From positions 1-64,000 of the forward strand of contig NZ_CP113797.1 of assembly GCF_026802175.1 (NCBI RefSeq): a stretch of DNA of 64,000 nt. The letters are read 5' to 3'. The stretch comes from Thermocoleostomius sinensis A174. Its GTDB lineage: Bacteria > Cyanobacteriota > Cyanobacteriia > Elainellales > Elainellaceae. The notes under the pieces are model-generated. The model saw only the letters and a program-made list of their open reading frames with translations. It did no database searches and was not told the origin of the DNA. The translations under genes and the position numbers were made by a program. Numbering within the stretch: position 1 is the first letter of the stretch; every line of letters starts with the position of its first letter. Below are positions 9,057 through 17,014 of this stretch, in pieces.

Positions 9057-10667
9057 CTAGCGTTGATCTGTGGCAGACGGTGAGCGCCTAATTTCTGCTT
9101 CAACTTGGATATTTTGAATCAACCGAGCATAGGTTTCAGACGGTCGATCGCCTAAATGGTCGATCATCAAGCGATCGCTACTCTGTTCAAAGTCAATAGT
9201 GAACAAGCCAAAACGGGGCGTATACGACCCCCATTCATAATTATCGGTCAGCGACCAGTGCATATAGCCCACCAAGGGCACCCCCTCATGAATTAGCCGC
9301 TGCACCTGTTGTATGTGTGCCTCTAGAAACTCGCTGCGATGCAACTGATCGCCTCGGCGGCTAGCCACGCTGTTATCGGGTTTGCGTCGCAGGGCCATGC
9401 CGTTTTCAGCAATCAGCAACGATTGATTGGGATATTCCTGAGCATAATACTTGCAAAAGAAGTGCAATCCCTCTGGCAAACTGCGCCAATCCCACCATTT
9501 ACTGGTGATGCCATTCATTAGCCAGGCCCGTAGCCCTTTACTGGCAAACTCAAAGTCAGAAAACATCGGTAAGCGCAGCGTATGAGCAATAAACGGATCG
9601 TAGTAGTCGATCGCGACGTAATCAAATACGCGGGAACGGGGCGACGTGTTGAGCGTGGTCAAGAAAAGATCGAGTTGCTCTAAGTCGAACGATCGATAGC
9701 CAAAAGAGTTTGAGACAAAGTGCACTAATCGTCCCAGTTGATAGGGGAGATCACGCCGAAATGGCAGCTTGGCATTGCGCAGTGCTGCCTCTAGCTGATT
9801 GGCTTTGCTGTGGATATAGTCTCGTAGGTGCGTCGGTTTAATGCCTTGCTGAACATGGTTCAATAGGTCCCAAATTACCTTTTCAGACCAGTACAAATCG
9901 CTGCAATAGGTGTTGAGTGACACCAACGGAGTAACCCAGCCTTGTGCTTCATAGATATCGTGAATGCAGTTATAGGCCAACACGTGCGCCGTTAGTAAAT
10001 GGTTATAGGCCCGCAGAATGGTTTTCGGCCCAGGCAACACATCACTGGGAAACTGCCGCCCTAAGTAGGTGTTCAACACCAGAATATTTGGCTCGTTGAT
10101 GGTGATGTACCAGTAAATTGGCGGTAATTGATACTGACTGACTAAGCGGCGATTGATGTGCATAACGCTAATGCGCACATAGTCCACAAACTGATCAATC
10201 GTGGCTTCTTCCAGCCAAGCATCGGTTCCAAGCCAAGCCGGGTGGGTGAAATGGTGTAGCGTGACGATCGGCTCTAGTCCTGCTTGACGACAGGCGGCAA
10301 TGCGATCGGCATAGGCGTCCAGCGCTTGAGCATCAAAGCTGGGTGGGGGAGCTATACCCGGTTGGAGCGAAGGTTGAATGCGGGCCCATTCTAGCCCTAA
10401 GCGAAAGCTATTTAGTCCCATCTGCCGACAAGTCTGAAAATCCTCAGCATAGCGATGCCAAAACTCAGCGGCTTTACCTGTGCGCATCACCAGTTCTCTG
10501 GCTTCACTCAACGACCAGTTGTTCTGAGGTTGCCCGTTACCGTTATAGCCGCCTTCACTTTGGTAGCCTGATGTGGCCACGCCCCATAAAAACGGGTGCT
10601 GGGTTGTATTCGTGGATTGGCCGGCCGCGCTGGCTAGGGTTGGAGGGGGATTCAAATCATTCGCCAT
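9057..10667 (-). CDS. Glycoside hydrolase family 1 (beta-glycosidase)
   Basis: 536 residues. Retaining beta-glycosidase fold: LWGVATSGYQSEGG at the N-terminus, FRLGLEWARIQP, the HHFTHPAWL segment, the acid/base glutamate in ITINEPN (about E192) and the nucleophile in IAENGM (about E421), and the aglycone-side WSLTDNYEWG. All catalytic signatures are intact. No signal peptide, so probably cytosolic. It starts 74 bp after a GT28 glycosyltransferase and precedes a DUF1622 membrane protein. Known GH1 roles include beta-glucosidase and, in plants, the galactolipid transferase SFR2; the GT28 neighbour makes a glycolipid substrate conceivable, but that is inference. Confidence 0.9.
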   Translation of the reverse strand: MANDLNPPPTLASAAGQSTNTTQHPFLWGVATSGYQSEGGYNGNGQPQNNWSLSEARELVMRTGKAAEFWHRYAEDFQTCRQMGLNSFRLGLEWARIQPSLQPGIAPPPSFDAQALDAYADRIAACRQAGLEPIVTLHHFTHPAWLGTDAWLEEATIDQFVDYVRISVMHINRRLVSQYQLPPIYWYITINEPNILVLNTYLGRQFPSDVLPGPKTILRAYNHLLTAHVLAYNCIHDIYEAQGWVTPLVSLNTYCSDLYWSEKVIWDLLNHVQQGIKPTHLRDYIHSKANQLEAALRNAKLPFRRDLPYQLGRLVHFVSNSFGYRSFDLEQLDLFLTTLNTSPRSRVFDYVAIDYYDPFIAHTLRLPMFSDFEFASKGLRAWLMNGITSKWWDWRSLPEGLHFFCKYYAQEYPNQSLLIAENGMALRRKPDNSVASRRGDQLHRSEFLEAHIQQVQRLIHEGVPLVGYMHWSLTDNYEWGSYTPRFGLFTIDFEQSSDRLMIDHLGDRPSETYARLIQNIQVEAEIRRSPSATDQR

Positions 10668-10741
10668 GAGTGGGTGGATGTGAGAAGGGAGGACAATTAA
10701 TCAGTAGTGTGAGCAGCCGTGTGAGCAGCAGTGCCACTTGA

Positions 10742-11911
10742 TTACACAGGTTGAGGCACGGTTTCACCACTTGGCTGTGTGCGCGATCGCCAGTCATCCA
10801 TGACTCGCTCGGCAATGGTGAGGGCGGCGCGGGGTTGCCCAATTAACCGAGCACGATCTCGCATAAACGATAACTGTTCTGGATTGTTGAGCAGATGCAA
10901 CACCGTTGGCGGTACCATCTCCGGCAGGCGCAACTGTACTCCGGCTCCATAGGCGGCAATGGCATCGGCATTCCATTCTTCTTGACCAGGGAATGGATCA
11001 ATAATCACCATCGGGGTTCCGCGTGCGGCTACTTCACTAGTAATTAGACCACCTGCCTTGGTGATGACTAGATCGCTCGCCGTTACCAAATCATCGACGT
11101 AATCAATCATGCCTACCTTGCGCAACTGCATTTGCGGCCCGTTTTCTAGATCTTCGATGGCTTCTAACAGTTCTTCGTTGCGGCCTGCTGCTACTACCAA
11201 CACGCCTGGACGGTTGCTTTCGAGTAACTGTGAGACTACCAGGCGTACGCGCTTACGGTGTAGTCCGCCGCCAAACAAAGTGATGACCGGACGATCGATT
11301 GGCAAGTCATGCCGTAGGCGCATTGCATCCATTGCTTTTGGCTCGGCGATTTCTAGCTTCACTGGAATCCCTGTCACATGCAGCAGTGATGGATCAACTC
11401 CGCGCCGCACCAATACATCCGCTGTCAGTGCGCTCGGCAGAAAATATCCCGTTACCCCATAGTTAATCCAAGTACTATGGGCAATGACATCGGTGATCAC
11501 GACGTAGTGCGGTTGGGGGAGTTCCTCAGCTTGGTTGAGAAGTTGCAAAATACGACTGGGGATTTGCTGAACACAAATGATGATGTCTGGATTGGTCTGT
11601 TTAACCAAGTTTTCTAGGCGTTTAAAAAACGGTCGCTCTAGTTGAGCCAGCACTAGATTACCGTTCATAGAATCTTCTAGATCGTCAATATCGCTGCCTT
11701 CGTAGATCACGCGATAAAGTTCTGGAGCCTTTTCACTGAGCCGCTTGTAGAGCCGAGTCAACGTTTCTCTCAGAATTGGACTCGCGTAGTCAAACGCATC
11801 TTCAATTTGCAGTTCCACATCTGAGTAGTGAGCAAAGGCTTGTTCTAATGCCTTCGCAGCATGAAGATGACCCGATCCTAAAGAGGCATATAAAATTAAA
11901 ATCCGTGGCAT
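10742..11911 (-). CDS. GT28 family glycosyltransferase (MGDG synthase / diacylglycerol glycosyltransferase-like)
   Basis: 389 residues. The N-terminal ILILYASLGSGHLHAAKALEQ is the signature of the MGDG-synthase/UgtP branch of GT28, which transfers hexose from UDP-sugars to diacylglycerol at the membrane surface. A glycine-rich loop (TLFGGGLHRKR), the ASDLVITKAGGLITSEV block and the PGQEEWNADAI motif in the C-terminal nucleotide-binding half fit the family. The ATG at 11911 begins the conserved start; upstream in-frame codons do not resemble the family. Cyanobacteria normally make glucolipids with a GT2 enzyme, so this GT28 gene is additional. It is probably first in an operon with the GH1 and DUF1622 genes. 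Confidence 0.85.
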   Translation of the reverse strand: MPRILILYASLGSGHLHAAKALEQAFAHYSDVELQIEDAFDYASPILRETLTRLYKRLSEKAPELYRVIYEGSDIDDLEDSMNGNLVLAQLERPFFKRLENLVKQTNPDIIICVQQIPSRILQLLNQAEELPQPHYVVITDVIAHSTWINYGVTGYFLPSALTADVLVRRGVDPSLLHVTGIPVKLEIAEPKAMDAMRLRHDLPIDRPVITLFGGGLHRKRVRLVVSQLLESNRPGVLVVAAGRNEELLEAIEDLENGPQMQLRKVGMIDYVDDLVTASDLVITKAGGLITSEVAARGTPMVIIDPFPGQEEWNADAIAAYGAGVQLRLPEMVPPTVLHLLNNPEQLSFMRDRARLIGQPRAALTIAERVMDDWRSRTQPSGETVPQPV

Positions 11912-12032
11912 ATTGGAGGCTCCTAGATAGTGGGGCTGACCACAAGCACTCAAGCATTTCATATCGGGCTTGCCCCCTTAGCGTCAACCCCCTTTAGGTG
12001 AAAAGGGGATATGCCTCCTCAATTGAAGTAAG

Positions 12033-13028
12033 TTATTCTACCGCGATCGCCCGATCGCCAATTTGCAGTCCCGCGCCATTAATGATGGTGCCGACCCCCG
12101 ATCGTTCATCCACTTCGGTTAGTTGAATCCGTCCTACTGGCGTTGTGACCGTGCGAATCACTTCTCCGGTAGTGGGATCGGTCACTTCCCGCGTGACACG
12201 CTCTACTGAGAGGATCATGCCTGTGCGGAACCCATCGCGGCTACCTTTGTTAATAATTACCATTGAACCGGCAACGTCTGCCACGATCGCCTCTACCGTG
12301 GGCAACACAGCAGCGACGGCTGTGGACAATGTGGGAGCCGCGGCCGTCAGTTGGGCAGCCAGTTCAGCAACCGCCTCTGCTGCCGCGTCGCTGGCAATCT
12401 CATCATCACTGCGGCTGCCTCCTCCAATACTGCCGAAGGGGGTAGAGATGCGTCCGCCCCCTCGATTGGCCGCCCCAGACCCGCTTGCTGTCGCCATGAT
12501 CTCGCCGGTCGTCGTATTGACCAATCGAGCCGTCAGTTCCACAACCGCGCCACGCGAATCACCGCCGCCGCCAATGCCCAAGATTGAGACGCTGCCACCA
12601 TTGTCTTCAAAATTGAAGCGAGTGATTGAGCCAATCACCACAGCATCGGCCCCAAGTAAGCGTCCCACTTCAGCGGCAGTACTAGGGCTAATGCGTCCAG
12701 ATTGCCCCAAATCTTGCTCAAATAAAATCTCTGCGATGCGGCTGCGTTCAATCAAGGTATATTGCCCGTTCTCGACTAGCTTATTAGTTAGCAAATCGCT
12801 GACCCCCTGGGCAGGACTGGCATAGCCCCATAGACTGTAAGTTAGTCCTGTGTTGGCGTACTCAAAATCTAGAACTGCGACCCGCAGTCGGGTTGGATTG
12901 GCTTGTGCGATCGTCAATGCTTGAGCCATCACTGGGGGAGCCAGTGGCACGGATAAGCAGCAACCACTTACAACCAATACTGCACAGGAGATACGGGCAA
13001 TCTTACAAAGATTTAAAGAGTAAGTCAT
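12033..13028 (-). CDS. CsgG/HfaB family protein
   Basis: 331 residues with an N-terminal signal sequence (hydrophobic about 12-35, VSGCCLSVPLAPPVMAQA; the CC pair could be a lipobox-like site). The domain LRVAVLDFEYANTG through LIERSRIAEILFEQDLGQSG and LLGADAVVIGSITRF is the CsgG fold, which in curli systems forms the outer-membrane secretion pore. Cyanobacterial members often carry, as here, a C-terminal beta-rich domain (about 245-331, with KGSRDGFRTGMILSV). No curli subunit gene is near, so its cargo is unknown. Divergent from the copper chaperone gene. Confidence 0.85.
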   Translation of the reverse strand: MTYSLNLCKIARISCAVLVVSGCCLSVPLAPPVMAQALTIAQANPTRLRVAVLDFEYANTGLTYSLWGYASPAQGVSDLLTNKLVENGQYTLIERSRIAEILFEQDLGQSGRISPSTAAEVGRLLGADAVVIGSITRFNFEDNGGSVSILGIGGGGDSRGAVVELTARLVNTTTGEIMATASGSGAANRGGGRISTPFGSIGGGSRSDDEIASDAAAEAVAELAAQLTAAAPTLSTAVAAVLPTVEAIVADVAGSMVIINKGSRDGFRTGMILSVERVTREVTDPTTGEVIRTVTTPVGRIQLTEVDERSGVGTIINGAGLQIGDRAIAVE

Positions 13029-13286
13029 ATTGTTTCTCGGTGGTTCTATAACTATCGTTCCCGTTCATGGATGTAGACACTCTGTCGCATAGCAGCTTGT
13101 CATGGCTGAGACGCTGAGGCGATCGAGAGTCCTTGCAATTTCTTGTATAGAAGTTGTATCCAAAACCTTCACGCCAAAGATCTTCACACTGGAATCAACC
13201 GCTTACTGAAGCTTGCCACCAGGTTTATAGAAGTTTTATAGAAACTGCTCGACAAACCGACAAAAGAAGTAAGAAACATCGTGGAC

Positions 13287-13314
13287 TTGACATTTGCCTA
13301 TGAACACTTAATTA
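13287..13314 (+). promoter_or_regulatory. Possible sigma-70-type promoter for the copper genes
   Basis: A consensus -35 box TTGACA (13287-13292) is followed after 16 bp by TAATTA (13309-13314), about 80 bp upstream of the chaperone start. It sits in the divergent region with the CsgG-like gene. Prediction only. Confidence 0.4.
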
Positions 13315-13396
13315 AAATCAAATGCATTTAGCCCCTTGACTCTCCAGTTCACTGGATAGTTCAACATAGGAGATGTTCCTTACAACGGTGCCAATC

Positions 13397-13591
13397 ATGA
13401 CCCTTCAGTTCACAGTTCCCAATTTGGCCTGTTCTGCTTGTGGAGACACGATCGCCACTGCAATCAAAGCGATTGATTCGACTGCTATCGTGCAAGCTGA
13501 TCCCAAAACCAAGCAAGTCAGCGTCGAAACTCAACAATCGGAAGCAACCATTAGACAAATTATTACTGAAGCGGGCTATACCGTGAGCTAG
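13397..13591 (+). CDS. Heavy-metal-associated domain copper chaperone
   Basis: 64 residues, a single HMA ferredoxin-like domain: MTLQFTVPNLACSACGDTI, where the two cysteines of CSAC bind Cu(I), ending in AGYTVS. Equivalent to Atx1-type chaperones that hand copper to P-type ATPases. The internal ATG at 13397 matches the family N-terminus; an ATG at 13373 abuts AGGAG with no spacing and would add eight residues. The copper ATPase begins 52 bp downstream, so the pair are functional partners in copper delivery or export. Confidence 0.88.
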   Translation: MTLQFTVPNLACSACGDTIATAIKAIDSTAIVQADPKTKQVSVETQQSEATIRQIITEAGYTVS

Positions 13592-13643
13592 CTAGGTGAG
13601 GCAATGAAAGGCAGGGTGCTGAGGCAAAGAATGAGGAAAAAGC

Positions 13644-15923
13644 ATGGATACAGTCACTCTAAAGCTGCAAGGTATGAGTTGTGCCGCCTGTGCTAACAAC
13701 ATTGAAGCGGCAATCCGCTCGGTTCCGGGCGTTGAGGTTGGACACGTCAACTTTGGGGCAGAACAGGCAACGGTGCACTATGATCCTCGGCGAACGAGTC
13801 CTGAAACAATTCAGCAGGCGATCGAAGTGGCGGGCTATGCGGCCTGCTTGCTCCAAGAACAAGAACCAATCACAGGCGAAACAGATGCCGAACAAGCTGC
13901 CCAACAAGCCGAATCGCGCAAATTGAAACGACGGCTGCTGTTTGGTGGAGTTGTCACCACAATCCTGATCATGGGTGGCTTACCGATGATGACCGGATTA
14001 CCGTTGCCCTGGATTCCCATGTGGCTGCATCATCCTGTGTTTCAGCTAGTTCTTACTACCCCAATTCAATTTTGGAGTGGCGAATCGTTCTACACTGGAG
14101 CCTGGAAAGCCTTCAAGCGCCATACGGCTACAATGGACACCTTGGTCGCTTTGGGAACCAGTGCTGCGTTTTTCTATTCGCTTTTTCCTACTTTCTTTGC
14201 TGAATTTTTTCTGCACCAGGGCTTGTCGCCGGATGTTTATTACGAAATCTCGGCGGTGGTGATTACGCTGATCTTGCTGGGGCGATTGCTGGAAAACCGG
14301 GCCAGGAAGCAAACCTCTGAGGCAATTCGTAAGCTGATTGGGTTGCAAGCAAAAACGGCCCGAGTAATTCGCAATGGTCAGGAGATAGATATCCCGATCG
14401 CAGAAGTGAAATTGGGAGAGATCATTCTGGTGCGTCCCGGCGAAAAGATTCCTGTTGATGGAGAGATTGTAGAGGGTGCTTCCACGATCGATGAAGCAAT
14501 GGTGACGGGAGAAAGTGTTCCCGTTAAGAAACAGCCAGGTGATGAAGTCATTGGTGCGACTATCAACAAAACGGGAAGCTTTAAGTTTCGGGCTACGCGA
14601 GTTGGAAAAGATACCTTCCTAGCGCAAATTGTGAAACTCGTACAACAAGCTCAGGGATCTAAGGCTCCGATTCAAAAGCTGGCAGATCAAGTAACTGGAT
14701 GGTTTGTCCCGGTCGTGATTGCCATTGCAATCTTCACGTTCGTTCTCTGGTTCAACCTGATGGGCAATGTCACGATGGCATTGATTACCACTATTGGTGT
14801 GCTGATCATTGCTTGCCCATGTGCGCTGGGATTGGCTACCCCCACCTCAATCATGGTTGGCACTGGTAAAGGAGCCGAGAATGGTATTTTGATTAAAGGA
14901 GCGGAAAGTTTAGAACTGGCTCACAAAATTCAAACAATTGTTTTAGATAAAACCGGAACCATTACCCAAGGAAAACCAACGGTGACGGATTTTATATCAG
15001 TGAATGGAACAGCCGATCGCAATGAATTGAAGCTGTTACGTTTGGCGGCCTCACTGGAGCGCTACTCTGAGCATCCCTTAGCAGAAGCAGTGGTGCAATA
15101 TGCTCAATCCCAATTGCTAGGAGACGATAGTGATGCGCTTTTGATCGATGCTAGCCAGTTTGAAGCAATTGCAGGTAGCGGTGTCCAAGGCTATGTATCC
15201 GATCGCTGGGTGCAAATTGGAACTCATCGCTGGATGAATGAGTTACACATTGACACTACTAGTTTGCAACAGTCATGGGAACGATTGGAGTATTTGGGAA
15301 AAACTGTGATTTGGATTGCAATCGACGGCAAAATTGAAGCGATTATGGGAATTGCTGATGCCGTTAAATCCTCATCTGTTAGTGCCATCCGAGCCTTGCA
15401 AAAGCTGGGACTGGAAGTCGTGATGCTCACCGGAGATAATCAGCGTACTGCTAATGTCATTGCACGGGAAGTAGGCATTCAGCGCGTCTTTGCCGAGGTT
15501 CGCCCCAATCAAAAGGCGGCTACAGTGGAAAACCTGCAATCAGAAGGCAAGATTGTAGGCATGGTGGGAGATGGCATCAATGATGCACCAGCGCTGGCTC
15601 AAGCTGATGTGGGTATGGCGATCGGCACGGGGACCGATGTGGCCATTGCTGCCAGTGATATTACGCTGATTTCTGGAGATTTACAGGGGATCGTCACCGC
15701 CATTCAACTATCCCGTGCAACGATGCGCAACATTCGCCAAAATTTATTCTTTGCTTTCATCTACAACGTGGCAGGTATTCCGATCGCTGCTGGTATTCTT
15801 TACCCCGTTTTTGGTTGGTTGCTTAGCCCGATTGTCGCAGGTGCAGCTATGGCATTCAGTTCTGTGTCAGTTGTGACGAATGCCTTGCGGTTGCGGCGTT
15901 TTAAGCCAGTAGGTGTCCGGTAA
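13644..15923 (+). CDS. Copper-translocating P1B-type ATPase (PacS/CtaA/CopA family)
   Basis: 759 residues, full length. One N-terminal HMA domain ([10 protein letters not shown], Cys13/Cys16), eight predicted membrane helices, the metal-site CPC at 391-393 ([16 protein letters not shown]), the actuator TGES (288-291), the phosphorylation motif DKTGT (D435), the HP motif in SEHPLAEA, and [10 protein letters not shown] in the hinge. It exports or delivers Cu(I) using ATP. In cyanobacteria CtaA is in the cytoplasmic membrane and PacS in thylakoids; the sequence alone does not separate them, though the adjacent chaperone fits either. Confidence 0.95.
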   Translation: MDTVTLKLQGMSCAACANNIEAAIRSVPGVEVGHVNFGAEQATVHYDPRRTSPETIQQAIEVAGYAACLLQEQEPITGETDAEQAAQQAESRKLKRRLLFGGVVTTILIMGGLPMMTGLPLPWIPMWLHHPVFQLVLTTPIQFWSGESFYTGAWKAFKRHTATMDTLVALGTSAAFFYSLFPTFFAEFFLHQGLSPDVYYEISAVVITLILLGRLLENRARKQTSEAIRKLIGLQAKTARVIRNGQEIDIPIAEVKLGEIILVRPGEKIPVDGEIVEGASTIDEAMVTGESVPVKKQPGDEVIGATINKTGSFKFRATRVGKDTFLAQIVKLVQQAQGSKAPIQKLADQVTGWFVPVVIAIAIFTFVLWFNLMGNVTMALITTIGVLIIACPCALGLATPTSIMVGTGKGAENGILIKGAESLELAHKIQTIVLDKTGTITQGKPTVTDFISVNGTADRNELKLLRLAASLERYSEHPLAEAVVQYAQSQLLGDDSDALLIDASQFEAIAGSGVQGYVSDRWVQIGTHRWMNELHIDTTSLQQSWERLEYLGKTVIWIAIDGKIEAIMGIADAVKSSSVSAIRALQKLGLEVVMLTGDNQRTANVIAREVGIQRVFAEVRPNQKAATVENLQSEGKIVGMVGDGINDAPALAQADVGMAIGTGTDVAIAASDITLISGDLQGIVTAIQLSRATMRNIRQNLFFAFIYNVAGIPIAAGILYPVFGWLLSPIVAGAAMAFSSVSVVTNALRLRRFKPVGVR

Positions 15924-16001
15924 TGGGGAATCGGATTGAAATTTCTACTTGGGTGTGATGTTCGGTTGGATGAGGAATAGCTGGATAGGAGAGAATTTCT
16001 A

Positions 16002-16322
16002 ATGGAGAAGAACATAACAACGATCGCTAGCTGTATTGCCAATGTAGGGTTGGTGTTTGGGGTTGTAACTGCAAGTGCTGTGGCACAACTGCCCCATGAT
16101 ATGACCAATATGCCTGCTGCAACTCAGCAAACAGAACAGTTTCGCCCAATTGAACAACCACTTGGTATCAAAGCGGCAGTAACAGTAGGTGGATTAGGAC
16201 TGATTGGGTTGGAATTATGGTGGTTTTTGTTCAGTAAACCCACATCAAAACAGGCGGCAGTAGCAAGCAGAATCAAGGAAGTTACGGTGACGAGAGCATC
16301 TAGGGAGACTACCACTCAGTGA
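16002..16322 (+). CDS. Signal/anchor protein, apparently a cupredoxin precursor lacking its cupredoxin domain
   Basis: 106 residues. A signal-like segment (about 8-28), a short linker (FRPIEQPLGIKA), one membrane helix (VTVGGLGLIGLELWWFLFS) and the basic stretch SKPTSKQAAVASRIKEVTVT. I recall the same linker-helix-EVTVT arrangement in membrane-anchored cyanobacterial cupredoxins encoded near copper ATPases, where EVTVT leads straight into the copper-binding beta-sandwich. Here the frame ends 10 residues later, and no cupredoxin-like sequence is visible in the next 200 bp in any frame. It may be a truncated gene or a distinct small membrane protein. It lies 78 bp after the copper ATPase, so a copper role is likely. 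Confidence 0.6.
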   Translation: MEKNITTIASCIANVGLVFGVVTASAVAQLPHDMTNMPAATQQTEQFRPIEQPLGIKAAVTVGGLGLIGLELWWFLFSKPTSKQAAVASRIKEVTVTRASRETTTQ

Positions 16323-16523
16323 TGTTGGCTCATCCTCGATGCTTCTGTCAGCTTTCTGCAAGCCAGATATCATCATCAAGCCAGTGAAATGGAATAAAAG
16401 AGGAATGAATCAAAACTAATGGTTTCGTATTCTAGAAATTAAGCGAAAGCTACTCAGTTATACAAACGCGAAAGCCAATGCATACTGAGTTGTACATATC
16501 GATTTCATCTATCGGAGAATCTT

Positions 16524-16685
16524 ATGGAAATGTCTGAAAACAAGGACATGTTTACCGAACTAACCGCTGATGAGACAGCCGCACTGAACGGTGGTCGCTA
16601 TTGCTACTACTACTGGGCTTACCGCTGCTACTGGTACTACTACCGTTACATTTGCCGCTATTTCCGTTACATTTACTGCTACTAA
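16524..16685 (+). CDS. Double-glycine-leader peptide with Tyr/Arg/Cys-rich core (candidate RiPP/bacteriocin precursor)
   Basis: 53 residues from the ATG at 16524; GGAGA lies 7 nt upstream. The acidic N-terminal half ends in ELTADETAALNGG (residues 12-24), a typical leader for C39-type peptidase processing. The predicted 29-residue core starts RYCYYYWAYRCYWYYY and ends YIYCY. It holds 14 Tyr, 5 Arg, 4 Cys and 2 Trp. The cysteines at 27, 35, 44 and 52 are spaced 8, 9 and 8 residues. The strict frame, ribosome site and downstream terminator (16805) support a real gene. No modifying enzyme or peptidase/ABC exporter is encoded nearby; the next gene is a two-partner-secretion transporter. Core function and modification are unknown. 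Confidence 0.8.
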   Translation: MEMSENKDMFTELTADETAALNGGRYCYYYWAYRCYWYYYRYICRYFRYIYCY

Positions 16686-16804
16686 TGGTTGTGATTTGTC
16701 ATCTGGAAACTTATATCTAGAATGACACAGCAACTAGGGGATATGGTTTCACTTGACTCTTTCACGTGCTCTATAGAGTACAAACATTGACAAACTCATT
16801 GCAT

Positions 16805-16837
16805 GGAGCATCTTTTGACGGGGGTGCTCCTTTTTTT
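16805..16837 (+). terminator. Rho-independent terminator after the Tyr-rich peptide gene
   Basis: GGAGCA (16805-16810) pairs with TGCTCC (16825-16830), with further pairing toward the loop, followed at once by seven T. It ends the peptide transcript and separates it from the outer-membrane transporter gene. Confidence 0.8.
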
Positions 16838-17014
16838 ACAGTGCCCAAAGCCAGACAATCCCTTATTCATGGTCTCTCTGCTGCCATCTGCTTAAAAGAC
16901 AGGTATCAACAATGAACCTCGAAACTAGGTAATGAAGTTTACATAAAACCTATCAAATTGTCTCAAGTTTAGCCTTATCCTGCCTATAGATGAATTCTTA
17001 AGCAAAATTTTAAA

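Noticed and set aside
12145-12825. 226-residue open frame antisense to the CsgG-like gene
   Set aside because: Its composition (Ser/Thr/Pro/Ala mix without pattern) mirrors the coding strand; the opposite strand is a clear family protein.
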